Shown here in pieces: positions 1 to 8,718 of a stretch of 64,000 nt of DNA. The position numbers and the translations under genes are program-made. The notes beneath the pieces are model-generated. The model saw only the letters and a program-made list of their open reading frames with translations. It was not told the DNA's origin and made no database searches. Position 1 is the first letter of the stretch. Every line of letters begins with the position of its first letter. This DNA comes from Flammeovirga sp. EKP202 (GTDB lineage: Bacteria > Bacteroidota > Bacteroidia > Cytophagales > Flammeovirgaceae): NCBI RefSeq assembly GCF_014534745.1, contig NZ_JACVVP010000005.1, positions 124,001 to 188,000 of the forward strand, written 5' to 3'.

Positions 1-1446
1 TATAAAATGATCACCAATAGTAGGACTTTCTCATTGGCTCATGGCACAAAAGGTATAACACTTAAGGAATTGCAAGAAAGTGGTCATATTGATGATGTAT
101 TAACGTCTTTAGCTGATTACAAAAATGCCTCTTACAATATCACCCAAGAACAGAGACAAATTTTTGATGCTACAAGAGCACCTCAAACAGAAAAACTTCC
201 ATTATCCGGAAATAGAGTAGTAGGTGAAGCCTTCTGGGATTTGGATGATGGCATTTTCAAAAAATGGTACAGCACAGGCACAAATCATTATAACTATGAA
301 TGGTACATAGGACAAGAACACGGAAGTATCACTCCACGAATATATTTAAAAACAGAAACCTCTCAACCTCTTTTTATACCCGATAGTTTATCCAATGGGT
401 TTGACGGGGTGAGAATTTCGGGTCGAGTGCTACCAAGGTTTGAAGCAGGAAATACAAGTAATATTAACCTTATGCCATTTATGGGATTGGAGAATACCTT
501 GCAGGTTGAATCAGAGAATACAAAAAATAGTATTGTTTTCGATGATTCAGAAAACATTTTAATCCCATATAATTTAACTGAAATTATAGACCTCACACAG
601 CATAGAGGACTAGGAATGTATGTAACAGGAGATAGTAGTGGTTCGACTTTGATTGTCCGCATTTCTGACGGCGGATTAGCAAGGGATTATGGCGTTCCAA
701 TCGATTTTAATGGGAAAAAGTGGGTGGAAATACCTACGGGTGAACAAGGTTGGAGATTACAAAACTGGAGTTGGAGTCCGAGAACAAAAAAAGTGATCAG
801 GTACGACAACATTCAAAAGATTTCAATAGGTTTGGGATATATGCCTGCAAAAACCACCGCAAAGGTAACAGTCGAAGACCTTCAAGCACTCTCAGAAATT
901 AATGAAGCGATGATCAACCCCACTTTTATTGTAGGTGATGATTCTGTAAAGTTGGAAGGAAGTATAAACACCGCCTCACATTTTCAACTCAATGAAGAAG
1001 GAACCTTTACAATCTATGATGAATTCTGGCACCTCTTAGGTACTCATCAATTGAAAGCTTTAAACCCATCAGAGCTTAATAACTTAAAAGTAGAAACCAC
1101 TACAGGGGAAAAGCTATGGCTGGAAATTGGAGTGCAAGCTACGATCAATTCTTTTGATTATGATGAATACATCCGCAGTATAAATGAGGAACCTAATTCA
1201 ATAGGTGATTCTTTTAAAACAAAACCGATAATTTTCCCTAACCCTACTCAAGAAAATTTCCAATTCAAACATCTACCTACAGATTGGTTTGGAGAAACAT
1301 TGGAATTGAAAAATTTAACGGGCACAACTGTCAAAACATATACAATGGATAGTACATCACAATCCTATCCTTTACAAAATGTTCCAAAAGGGGTTTATAT
1401 ATTAATAGTTAGAGGGCAATTTGTAGGAAGGTTGTTGAAGTTGTAA
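1..1446 (+). CDS. C-terminal part of a T9SS-exported multidomain protein (5' end outside window)
   Basis: The frame is open from the first base of the window, so the ATG at 7 is probably internal and the true start lies upstream. No signal peptide is present. About the last 75 residues form a T9SS type A sorting domain: an FPNPT segment, a NLTG strand turn, a PKGVYIL segment and a final basic LLKL. This directs export through the outer membrane. The preceding ~400 residues look beta-rich, with an RDYGVPIDF/WVEIPTGE block like ancillary beta-sandwich regions at the ends of large marine polysaccharidases. No catalytic motif is visible, so the activity cannot be named. A strong hairpin follows the stop. 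Confidence 0.75.
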   Translation, partial: YKMITNSRTFSLAHGTKGITLKELQESGHIDDVLTSLADYKNASYNITQEQRQIFDATRAPQTEKLPLSGNRVVGEAFWDLDDGIFKKWYSTGTNHYNYEWYIGQEHGSITPRIYLKTETSQPLFIPDSLSNGFDGVRISGRVLPRFEAGNTSNINLMPFMGLENTLQVESENTKNSIVFDDSENILIPYNLTEIIDLTQHRGLGMYVTGDSSGSTLIVRISDGGLARDYGVPIDFNGKKWVEIPTGEQGWRLQNWSWSPRTKKVIRYDNIQKISIGLGYMPAKTTAKVTVEDLQALSEINEAMINPTFIVGDDSVKLEGSINTASHFQLNEEGTFTIYDEFWHLLGTHQLKALNPSELNNLKVETTTGEKLWLEIGVQATINSFDYDEYIRSINEEPNSIGDSFKTKPIIFPNPTQENFQFKHLPTDWFGETLELKNLTGTTVKTYTMDSTSQSYPLQNVPKGVYILIVRGQFVGRLLKL

Positions 1447-1511
1447 ATACATTTTTCAAAATTTTACAGTTAGACCCATTTTTTTAAAGTTTGAAGCTAT
1501 TACTCAAAGTA

Positions 1512-1537
1512 AGCACCATGACATCAGTCATGGTGCT
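1512..1537 (+). terminator. Hairpin terminator after the T9SS protein gene
   Basis: AGCACCATGAC pairs perfectly with GTCATGGTGCT around a 4-base loop, 65 bases after the stop codon. A short T-rich stretch (CATTTT) follows. It is a plausible intrinsic terminator. Confidence 0.6.
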
Positions 1538-1610
1538 CGTCATTTTACCCTACAACTTTTATCATAGTATTTATTCAAACTCCTTCAAAGAGATTATCAT
1601 TGTCGTTAAA

Positions 1611-1880
1611 TCATCTAGATAAAACTTGTTTGTCAGTATCTAATGATATAAGAGTCATATCATCATGTAACTCTTTAAGTAAACCTAGTTTAATTTTTGA
1701 CCAAGAAATATTGAGAATCAAGAGTATATTTTCATGTTTGAAACTCAGTATTTAAATAGGTACAGAAATCCTTCTGCATCTTTTTCCTTCCTATTTATAG
1801 CTCATTTTCTTGATACATTTCATTTTCATGATGAATGCTTTAGGTGATTATTTACAGTAATATATTTAGGGAGGTGTAAG
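1611..1880 (-). pseudogene. Decayed C-terminal end of a SpoIIE/PP2C-type phosphatase
   Basis: Translating the minus strand backwards from 1880 gives a piece with IT-stop-S followed by ENEMYQENEL, then a stop, then IGRKKMQKDF. After a frame change near 1750 it continues as HENILLILN and ends with ELHDDMTLISLDT before a stop at 1611. The order ITES, ENEMYGENEL, DDMTLI is the usual C-terminal sequence of SpoIIE-like PP2C phosphatases, where DDMT contributes a metal-binding aspartate. At least two stops and one frameshift interrupt it, and the N-terminal part is absent. The sensor at 30659-34189 has an intact domain of the same family. The call rests on motif order only. Confidence 0.5.
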
Positions 1881-2254
1881 AAATAGATGATCGAAAAGAG
1901 AAATATATGACTTAAATTGCTGTATATCAGTGTTTGTTTATTTCTTTATTTAAATGATTGAAAATAGAATACACAAATTTATTTTCGGAATGAAAGCCTA
2001 AAAAAAATCAATGATGTTTGTAATTGTAGTAATGAAATGAGATACAGGGATAAGGTGAAATAATAGAATATTCTAATTGTTTAACTATAACAAATCTTTT
2101 CTCTATCCTTTAGTTGAATAAGCTGTTATAGGTAAGTTAGTTACTTAAAGCAGAGGAAATAGCAATTATGAGTGTTCTTTAAAATACCACCTGTTTTCCA
2201 TAAAACTTACTCAATATACTAATAAGTTTACTTACACTTGATATTAACTAAATC

Positions 2255-2623
2255 ATGAAATTATTATTTTTTACGTTTTTGCTGGCACTAACTGTTCATA
2301 CATCTTTTGCACAGACTTATGAGGATATTACAAAGTGGGAACGTAGAGCAATGTTGTGGACAATGCAATGTATTGAAGAATTTGAACTTGATCCTGAAAT
2401 AAGAAATAATTTGTTCAAAGCGAAATTAGATCAGATGAATGCACTTAGAGAATTTAACGATAGGAAAGAGGGTAAAACGAAAGATGAGCTTTTAGAATTA
2501 AGAAAAGAGCTTCTGTGGCCTAAAGACCAAATAATTGTCGATTTGACTGGATTAAGAAAAAAAGACATTGGAGAATTTACAGATACTTTCCGAAAGGAAA
2601 TGAATAAAATCAGGGATAAATAA
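2255..2623 (+). CDS. Small secreted protein of unknown function
   Basis: This 122-residue protein has a clear signal peptide (hydrophobic residues 3-18, cleavage after SFAQ). The mature part, about 100 residues, is rich in charge and mostly helical, with a repeated Lys/Glu pattern. The WERRAMLWTMQCIEEFELDPEIR region looks like the start of a helical hairpin. No known domain was recognised. It stands alone between the intergenic region and the HTCS gene 195 bases downstream, so context says little. It is probably periplasmic. Confidence 0.6.
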   Translation: MKLLFFTFLLALTVHTSFAQTYEDITKWERRAMLWTMQCIEEFELDPEIRNNLFKAKLDQMNALREFNDRKEGKTKDELLELRKELLWPKDQIIVDLTGLRKKDIGEFTDTFRKEMNKIRDK

Positions 2624-2632
2624 TTTGTGGAT

Positions 2633-2695
2633 AAAAAGGATGTATTGTTGAATGTTATATGACTTGTTAAAAATAATTCTCGATTCATCCTTTTT
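2633..2695 (+). terminator. Possible long-loop hairpin after the small secreted gene
   Basis: AAAAAGGATG at 2633-2642 is complementary to CATCCTTTTT at 2686-2695, just past the stop at 2623, and the T run sits in the 3' arm. The loop of about 43 bases makes it a weak terminator call. Confidence 0.3.
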
Positions 2696-2817
2696 CTTCT
2701 TTAAAGTAGTTTGTGAATGATATAGTATTTTTTTATCATTGTACAGTTGCATTTTTTGAAGAAGTCTATTATTAATTACCCACAAAAGAATCATCTGCAC
2801 TATTAATTTTAAATGGA

Positions 2818-5800
2818 ATGAACTACCTATCTTTTATAAGATTTTTGACCTGTTTACTTATTTACTTAATAAATTCAACCTTATTATTTGGCATTGAAGT
2901 AAAAAATGGCAACAAAAGAGTCTCTGTTTTCTTAGAACATGAAGGTTTTTATCAGAATACGGTTACGTCAATAGATAAAGATAATGAGAACCTGTTATGG
3001 ATGGGATCTCCTAATGGTTTAATCTCTTTTGATGGTTATGATTTTGAATATTTTTATGCACAAAAAGATAGTTTTAGCCTGCCGAGTAGTCGTATTGAAA
3101 ATATATTTGTAGATCATAATAATTTGATATGGATCTCTACAAAAGAAGGATTATGTTTTTATGATAAAGCAAGCGGTCATTTCACTACTTTAAACCAGAA
3201 TCCAGATAAGGCGTTTTTGGTGATGACTGCAGATAATGTTCTTTGGTCAGCAAGCGGAAATAGTCTTAACTATTATACACTCAATAAGGATAATATTGTA
3301 GAGGATGAAGGGGTAATCAATGTATTTGACCTTCCTCAGAAACCACTAAAACATATCAATTTTTGGGAAGAAGGATTGCTTGTTGGGAATGAAAATAAAT
3401 TGGTGTGGATTAACCCAAAAGGGAATATTAAAAAAGAAATAAATATAAAAGACACTTTCGAAAATGTTGAGATCTACACAGCTAAAGTGATCGATAAATT
3501 CCTTTGGCTAGGAACAAGTAATGGACTTTTTAAGTGTGTTATTGATAATGATTTTGTTCTTTTTAAAGTAAAACACTACCCGCTTGATACATTGGTCAAT
3601 AAAGGAAGACGTGTTAAAGTGAATACGATTTCTACAGATGATTCAGGACATATTTGGATTGGAACTCGTCTGTCAGGTTTATTTAAGCTTGAAACTAAAA
3701 ATGAAACCTTAAGAGTTTATTCAACAGCATCTACCGAACGTTCTCAATTGAGTAGCGATATTATATATTCTATTTGTGAAGATAAAGACAATGTGATATG
3801 GGCAGGTACTGGTCAAGGTGGTCTGAATAAAATTGATTTGAATGAAAAGCCTTTCTTTTCCTATACACATAACCCTTTAAGAAAGAATACACTGATGGGT
3901 AGAAGTACCAATTATTTAGCAGAAGATAGTAAAGGCTACGTTTGGGTTTCTTTTCATAATAAGAAGATGTCAAGAAGTACTGCACCTGTCAATGATTCAA
4001 ATATACATTCTCTTTCTTTTGAAGAAGTAAATTTAAATAACCCTTTATTTTCAAAGCAAAGTATTACTTTGATCGAAGAGGATTCGAAAGGGTATATTTG
4101 GTTTGGGACGAACCTTGGTTACTGGGTTTACAGCCCAATTAGTAAGAAAGTCAAAAAAATTGATTTCACTTACCAAGGGAAGAAGGTAAAGAATAGCACA
4201 TCGAGAATATTAAAACAGATCAGTGATAACCATCTTTTATTAGGTTCTAAAGATTTGTTGATTTTGGAAAATCCTTGGGCAGAAATTGAAACTAAAAATA
4301 CCATCGAAATAGCATCAAATCTTTTGCCTTTAGATGGGGCCAGTGCTGAGACATGTATTAAAGATAAAAATGATACGTATTGGTTAGGTACAAAGAAGGG
4401 ATTAATTACTTTTAGCATTTTCAATCATCAGAAAATCACAATCAATCAAAATCAGATGAAACAAATACCTAAACATATTAGACATTGTGAAGTATTGTCG
4501 TTACATCATCAAGATAATGTGATATGGGTTGGATTATTCGGTGAAGGTTTAGAAAGGTTGGAGTTAAATGCAGAAGGAAATATCGTCAATTCTGCTACTT
4601 ATGACCGTTCAAATGGTCTGCCGGATAATATGGTTTATGGTATAGTTGGTGGTGGAAAATCAGGGATATGGTTGAGTACAGATGCAGGGATTTGTCAGTT
4701 TAACCTTGCGGAAAATAAGTTTTATACTTACGGTAATAATGACGGTATCAACAGTAGAAACTTTAGAAAAGCGTCTTTCAATAAAACAAAGGAAGGACTG
4801 ATACTTTTCGGTAGTTTTAATGGAATCACTCTCTTCAATCCTTTACAGATTCTTAAAAACCCAATACTCCCTAGAGCAAGTGTCAACGACATTTGGATCA
4901 ATGGTAAAGAAATTCAGTCTGTGTCTGAAATAGAGCGAACGATATCTTTTACTGAAGATGGAAACGAACGTTTTGAAGAGCTGATGTTAACCCCAGAATC
5001 AAAAAATATTGCTTTTGAATTAGTAGCTCATCATAATGCTAATCCTGAAAATAATGCAATTAGCTATAAGTTGTTAGGTTTTGATCAAGAGTGGAAAACC
5101 ACAAGTAAAGGGAAGTACATTGTGAATTATACCAATCTTCCTGCAGGTGATTATAAACTTCAGATTAAAGCCAAAAATGGAGATAATGTGTGGAGTGAAA
5201 TACAGGAGTTAGTAGCCTTTACAATTCCATTACCGATTTATTTAAGGTGGTGGAGTATATTGTTGATTACTTGTGTTTTAGGAGTTTTGATTTACGTGAT
5301 AGCTAATTACTATTATAAAATTCATAGTCTAAAGAGAGAAATCAAAAACAAAGAATTTGAAACGGAAAGAATTAGGGAGGTAGATCAGGCAAAATTAAAA
5401 TTTTTCACAAATATCTCTCATGAATTTAAAACACCTTTATCATTGATTATAGCTCCGTTGGAGAAATTGATTGAAGAGAATAAAAATGAAGAAAACGCAA
5501 AGTTGATTTCTATTATTAATTCAAATATCAATAGATTACACCGTTTGATTGATAACATCATTAACTATAGAAAAGTCGAGAACCAGAAAATTAAAATCAA
5601 TTACAGTCGATCTACAATTGGAGAATTTGTCAGCGGTATTTATGCTTCTTTTCAAAATATAACAGAAGATAAAGGCATCAACTTTACGTTTTCAGTGGAA
5701 AATGAAAATAATCAAGTTTCTATCGATAAAGAAAAAACGGAATTTATTGTTTTCAACCTGCTTTCTAATGCTATAAAGCATACCAATAAGGGAGGAATGA

Positions 5801-6984
5801 TTCAGTTGGTTTGTAAATTTATTGAACAAAAAGGCAACAAACTTTTATCTATCTCTGTAATTGATAACGGAATAGGTATACAACCGGAAGACATTGACCA
5901 TATTTTTGACCGTTTTTATACTGTAGAGAGAAACGGGGAAATGCAAGAAGGTACAGGTATCGGATTGGACTTTAGTAAGTCTTTGGTAGAGAAAATGAAA
6001 GGTGAAATCAAAGTGGAGAGTAGACCAAATGTAGAAACGACTTTTGAAGTGTTACTGCCTTATGACAATGAAGAAACAGTTACTGGAGTCATTGAGGAAG
6101 AAGAAACTCAACTTCCTGTAGTTGAAATGTTGAATCCATTAACAGTCAAAGAAGAAATTATTCAAAAAGACGCTTCACTTCCATCTATTGTTATCATTGA
6201 TGACGAAGCTGATATCCGACAGTTTTTACAGCATTCGTTTGAATCAAAATACAATGTTGAAACTGCTATAAATGGTGAAACAGGTTTAGATATTGTCAAC
6301 AAAACACTACCTGATTTAGTCATCTGTGATGTGATGATGGATGGTATAGACGGTTTCGAAGTTTGTAAGAAAATCAAAGAAACACCAGCTACATGTTATA
6401 TTCCAGTGATTCTCTTGACAGCTTTAAATTCGGATGAGAAAAAGCTGGAAGGAATTGAACTAGGAGCTGATCATTATATGAACAAACCGTTCTCTATTGT
6501 ACAATTAGAAGCTATTGCAAAGCGTCTCATTCAGAACGGACAGAAAGTTCAAGAGCATTATGCATTGAAGAGTAATCTTCCGGACCAAAATGTAAAACTG
6601 TTAGCCTCTGATAAAACATTTATTTTAGAAATCAATAATATCATAGAAGAAGAGCTTTCAAATTCTAGCTTTGGGGTAAAAGAACTCGCTAAAAAGGCAG
6701 GGTACAGTTCTGCTCAATTCTATAGAAAAATTAAAAACATCACTGGACATCCACCAAATGTATTGATCAGAAATTACAGATTGCAAAAAGCCGCAAGAAT
6801 CCTGTTAGAAAACCCTAAGATGACAGCAATTGAAGTGATGTATAAAATTGGTATTGATTCACCGGCTTACTTTTCTACCTCTTTTAAGAAGGTTTTTAAT
6901 TGTTCACCAGGTGCGTATAGGAATTATCATGAGAAGCAATTAAAAAAGCAACAAGCTTTGAAGGAAGCAAATCCAAATATATAG
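2818..6984 (+). CDS. Hybrid two-component system (HTCS) sensor-regulator
   Basis: This 1388-residue single-chain sensor, kinase and transcription factor belongs to the type that controls glycan loci in Bacteroidota. The order is signal/anchor segment (1-26), two-component-regulator propeller repeats of the LWMGSPNGL type (about 30-690), Y_Y_Y domain (about 735-800), membrane helix (about 806-828), HisKA with ISHEFKTPL and the phospho-His near 868, HATPase with NLLSNAIKH and GIGIQ, receiver with the phospho-Asp of ICDVMMDG near 1171, and a C-terminal AraC DNA-binding domain. All catalytic residues are present. No glycan enzyme lies directly beside it in this window, so its target may be the T9SS gene to the left or genes elsewhere. 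Confidence 0.93.
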   Translation: MNYLSFIRFLTCLLIYLINSTLLFGIEVKNGNKRVSVFLEHEGFYQNTVTSIDKDNENLLWMGSPNGLISFDGYDFEYFYAQKDSFSLPSSRIENIFVDHNNLIWISTKEGLCFYDKASGHFTTLNQNPDKAFLVMTADNVLWSASGNSLNYYTLNKDNIVEDEGVINVFDLPQKPLKHINFWEEGLLVGNENKLVWINPKGNIKKEINIKDTFENVEIYTAKVIDKFLWLGTSNGLFKCVIDNDFVLFKVKHYPLDTLVNKGRRVKVNTISTDDSGHIWIGTRLSGLFKLETKNETLRVYSTASTERSQLSSDIIYSICEDKDNVIWAGTGQGGLNKIDLNEKPFFSYTHNPLRKNTLMGRSTNYLAEDSKGYVWVSFHNKKMSRSTAPVNDSNIHSLSFEEVNLNNPLFSKQSITLIEEDSKGYIWFGTNLGYWVYSPISKKVKKIDFTYQGKKVKNSTSRILKQISDNHLLLGSKDLLILENPWAEIETKNTIEIASNLLPLDGASAETCIKDKNDTYWLGTKKGLITFSIFNHQKITINQNQMKQIPKHIRHCEVLSLHHQDNVIWVGLFGEGLERLELNAEGNIVNSATYDRSNGLPDNMVYGIVGGGKSGIWLSTDAGICQFNLAENKFYTYGNNDGINSRNFRKASFNKTKEGLILFGSFNGITLFNPLQILKNPILPRASVNDIWINGKEIQSVSEIERTISFTEDGNERFEELMLTPESKNIAFELVAHHNANPENNAISYKLLGFDQEWKTTSKGKYIVNYTNLPAGDYKLQIKAKNGDNVWSEIQELVAFTIPLPIYLRWWSILLITCVLGVLIYVIANYYYKIHSLKREIKNKEFETERIREVDQAKLKFFTNISHEFKTPLSLIIAPLEKLIEENKNEENAKLISIINSNINRLHRLIDNIINYRKVENQKIKINYSRSTIGEFVSGIYASFQNITEDKGINFTFSVENENNQVSIDKEKTEFIVFNLLSNAIKHTNKGGMIQLVCKFIEQKGNKLLSISVIDNGIGIQPEDIDHIFDRFYTVERNGEMQEGTGIGLDFSKSLVEKMKGEIKVESRPNVETTFEVLLPYDNEETVTGVIEEEETQLPVVEMLNPLTVKEEIIQKDASLPSIVIIDDEADIRQFLQHSFESKYNVETAINGETGLDIVNKTLPDLVICDVMMDGIDGFEVCKKIKETPATCYIPVILLTALNSDEKKLEGIELGADHYMNKPFSIVQLEAIAKRLIQNGQKVQEHYALKSNLPDQNVKLLASDKTFILEINNIIEEELSNSSFGVKELAKKAGYSSAQFYRKIKNITGHPPNVLIRNYRLQKAARILLENPKMTAIEVMYKIGIDSPAYFSTSFKKVFNCSPGAYRNYHEKQLKKQQALKEANPNI

Positions 6985-7163
6985 TCCAGTTTTGGGAAAG
7001 TAGATTATAAGTAAAAATGAAGAAAATAAAGGTGTGTTTGGTGGGAATTTGTCTTCAATTTTATAACTTCCTTTTCGTTAATAAGTTGTCAGTCTATTCT
7101 TTGAGTGAGAGTAGGGGAGTAATGACAGTTTTGTTGTAAGGTTATTGCTATCAATAATGTGAT

Positions 7164-7976
7164 GTGAAAGAGTTTGAAAGTTTAAAAAGGTATTATAGAC
7201 CTATTCAGCCTACTGTAAAAGCGGAAGATACGGGGATAGTTTATCTGGAGGTACAACCGACAAGGGAAATAGAACACTTTGTTTATTGTTTCTGGCAACT
7301 TAAAACATCGCAGCCTTTAAAACATGATTACCACTACCGTGTGGTATCTGATGGCTGCATTGATATCTTTTTTGATCATAGGCAACCCGCAGAAAACTTT
7401 GTGATGGGGTTTTGTCGGAAATATACCGAATTCCCTATCGGAAAGGAGTTCAATTATATTGGTATTCGATTTTTGCCCGCTGCATTTCCTTTGTTGTTTA
7501 AAATTGATGCTAAGACATTAGCCAACCAAGCTCAAGAACTAAAGAATATTTTACCTGATTTTGCAGATTGGATTCAAGAAAGTATTTCAAGTTCTTACCC
7601 TTTTGATGTGATCACTGAAATGCTGAATGAAAAAATCAGCATTTACCTTGATAAAACAGAACTTCACTATGATTCCCGCTTTTTGAATGCCCTGCAATTG
7701 ATTTTTAAAAAGAAGGGACACCTCGATACCGAAAAAGAGCTAAATACAGGTTTAAGCCCTCGACAGCTTCGTAGAATCTTCAACTATTATATTGGAACAA
7801 CTGCTAAGTCATTTAGTAATGTGGTGCGCTTTCAGTATATCTTAAATGCCCAACCTACTTCACAAAGTCTAAAGGAAAATAAACTTTATTTTGATGTGGG
7901 ATTTTTTGACCAGGCCCATTTTATCAAAAATTTCAAGACGTTCTATGGTGTGACGCCTTCTGAAGCTTTTCGTTAA
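7164..7976 (+). CDS. AraC-family regulator with an uncharacterised N-terminal sensing domain
   Basis: A cytoplasmic transcription factor of 270 residues. The N-terminal ~150 residues (IEHFVYCFWQLK, VSDGCIDIFFD, FNYIGIRFLP) match the ligand-sensing domain found in short AraC proteins of Bacteroidota. The C-terminal ~100 residues carry the AraC helix-turn-helix pair (LSPRQLRRIFN; FFDQAHFIKNFKTFYGVTPSEAFR). The start must be GTG at 7164: the two upstream ATG triplets at 7157 and 7162 are each followed directly by TGA, and the next in-frame ATG would remove a third of the sensing domain. The stop codon touches an insertion-sequence end at 7976. It probably controls the VOC gene downstream. Confidence 0.85.
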   Translation: MKEFESLKRYYRPIQPTVKAEDTGIVYLEVQPTREIEHFVYCFWQLKTSQPLKHDYHYRVVSDGCIDIFFDHRQPAENFVMGFCRKYTEFPIGKEFNYIGIRFLPAAFPLLFKIDAKTLANQAQELKNILPDFADWIQESISSSYPFDVITEMLNEKISIYLDKTELHYDSRFLNALQLIFKKKGHLDTEKELNTGLSPRQLRRIFNYYIGTTAKSFSNVVRFQYILNAQPTSQSLKENKLYFDVGFFDQAHFIKNFKTFYGVTPSEAFR

Positions 7977-8017
7977 TAAGTATAAAGCCAAAAATAAATC
8001 ATAGTCAATTCTAATTT
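7976..8017 (+). repeat. Solo terminal repeat of a decayed insertion element
   Basis: This 42-base segment starts in the last base of the AraC stop codon and is nearly identical to the left end of the element at 45619-45782. Both share AAGCCAAAAATAAATCATAG and then AATTCTAATTT. No matching right end is visible before 8118, so only one end remains. Confidence 0.6.
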
Positions 8018-8118
8018 GTACTTAATGTCCGATTTTTACAATATTCCGTAGCTCTGCTAGCCTAGATTTGTATTCATAAGCAGTTGCACTTTTGTTTTAG
8101 TGCTTAATAGCATTCATT

Positions 8119-8568
8119 ATGAAAACACTATTCGTCATCGTATTTGTATTATTCTATGGAATAGCAAATGCACAAACACCTGAAAAAATGAAACTTAATG
8201 CAGGAATTATCACGGAAAAGTTAGCGGAAACCAAACAGTTTTACACTGAGGTTTTAGGATTTGGAGTTCGTTTTGAAAACGACTTCTATTTATTACTTCA
8301 TACTCCTGACGAATCGTCTGAGGTCAGCTTTTTATTGCCCAATCATCCTAGCCAAAAACCAATTTTTCAACCCTCATTTCATGGAAAAGGGGTTTACTTT
8401 ACTATCGAGGTGGAAGATGTAGATCAAGTTTATCAGCAAATAAAAGAGACAGGAACGCCTATAGCTATTGAACTTCGAGAAGAGGTGTGGGGAGACCGAC
8501 ATTTTGCCATAGTGGATCCTAATGGTGTTGGGATTGATATTGTAACGTATACTCCACCTGAAGACTAG
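8119..8568 (+). CDS. Secreted VOC (glyoxalase/dioxygenase-fold) protein
   Basis: This 149-residue protein has an N-terminal signal peptide (cleavage near ANAQ, residue 19) and then one glyoxalase/bleomycin-resistance (VOC) domain. Visible elements are KLNAGIITEKLAETKQFYTEVLGF, VYFTIEVEDVDQVYQQIKETG and FAIVDPNGVGIDIV. VOC domains bind metals and small molecules, but nothing here fixes a substrate. A signal peptide is unusual, because most single-domain VOC proteins are cytoplasmic. It follows the AraC gene by 142 bases on the same strand, and an ATGTCC-type box lies between them, so it is the likely AraC target. Confidence 0.82.
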   Translation: MKTLFVIVFVLFYGIANAQTPEKMKLNAGIITEKLAETKQFYTEVLGFGVRFENDFYLLLHTPDESSEVSFLLPNHPSQKPIFQPSFHGKGVYFTIEVEDVDQVYQQIKETGTPIAIELREEVWGDRHFAIVDPNGVGIDIVTYTPPED

Positions 8569-8652
8569 TACATTAATGTCATTTTGAATAGGGAAAAAGG
8601 GAAAAACTGTAATATTATCAATCCTTAGCAATTTGATTTTGGAGGTATAAAA

Positions 8653-8693
8653 AACAGGTTCAAGCCTTTAATCAAAAAGGGCTTGAACCTGTT
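8653..8693. terminator. Bidirectional hairpin between convergent genes
   Basis: AACAGGTTCAAGCC at 8653-8666 pairs perfectly with GGCTTGAACCTGTT at 8680-8693. It is flanked by A residues on the left and CTTTT on the right, so it can end both the plus-strand VOC transcript and the minus-strand transcript from 10590. Confidence 0.8.
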
Positions 8694-8718
8694 CTTTTGA
8701 GGTAATTTGTTTTAGTGC

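Larger units (their letters stand above)
1447..2254. other. 808-base intergenic region with a decayed gene
   Basis: There is no intact gene. The left part holds the terminator at 1512-1537 and a minus-strand PP2C phosphatase remnant at 1611-1880. The right part (about 1880-2254) is AT-rich, and I see no coding potential or clear promoter in it. Confidence 0.6.

Noticed and set aside
2818-6984. Assigning the first HTCS as regulator of the mannan operon
   Set aside because: It is 4 kb beyond the end of the susC operon with unrelated genes between, and no shared binding motif was found.
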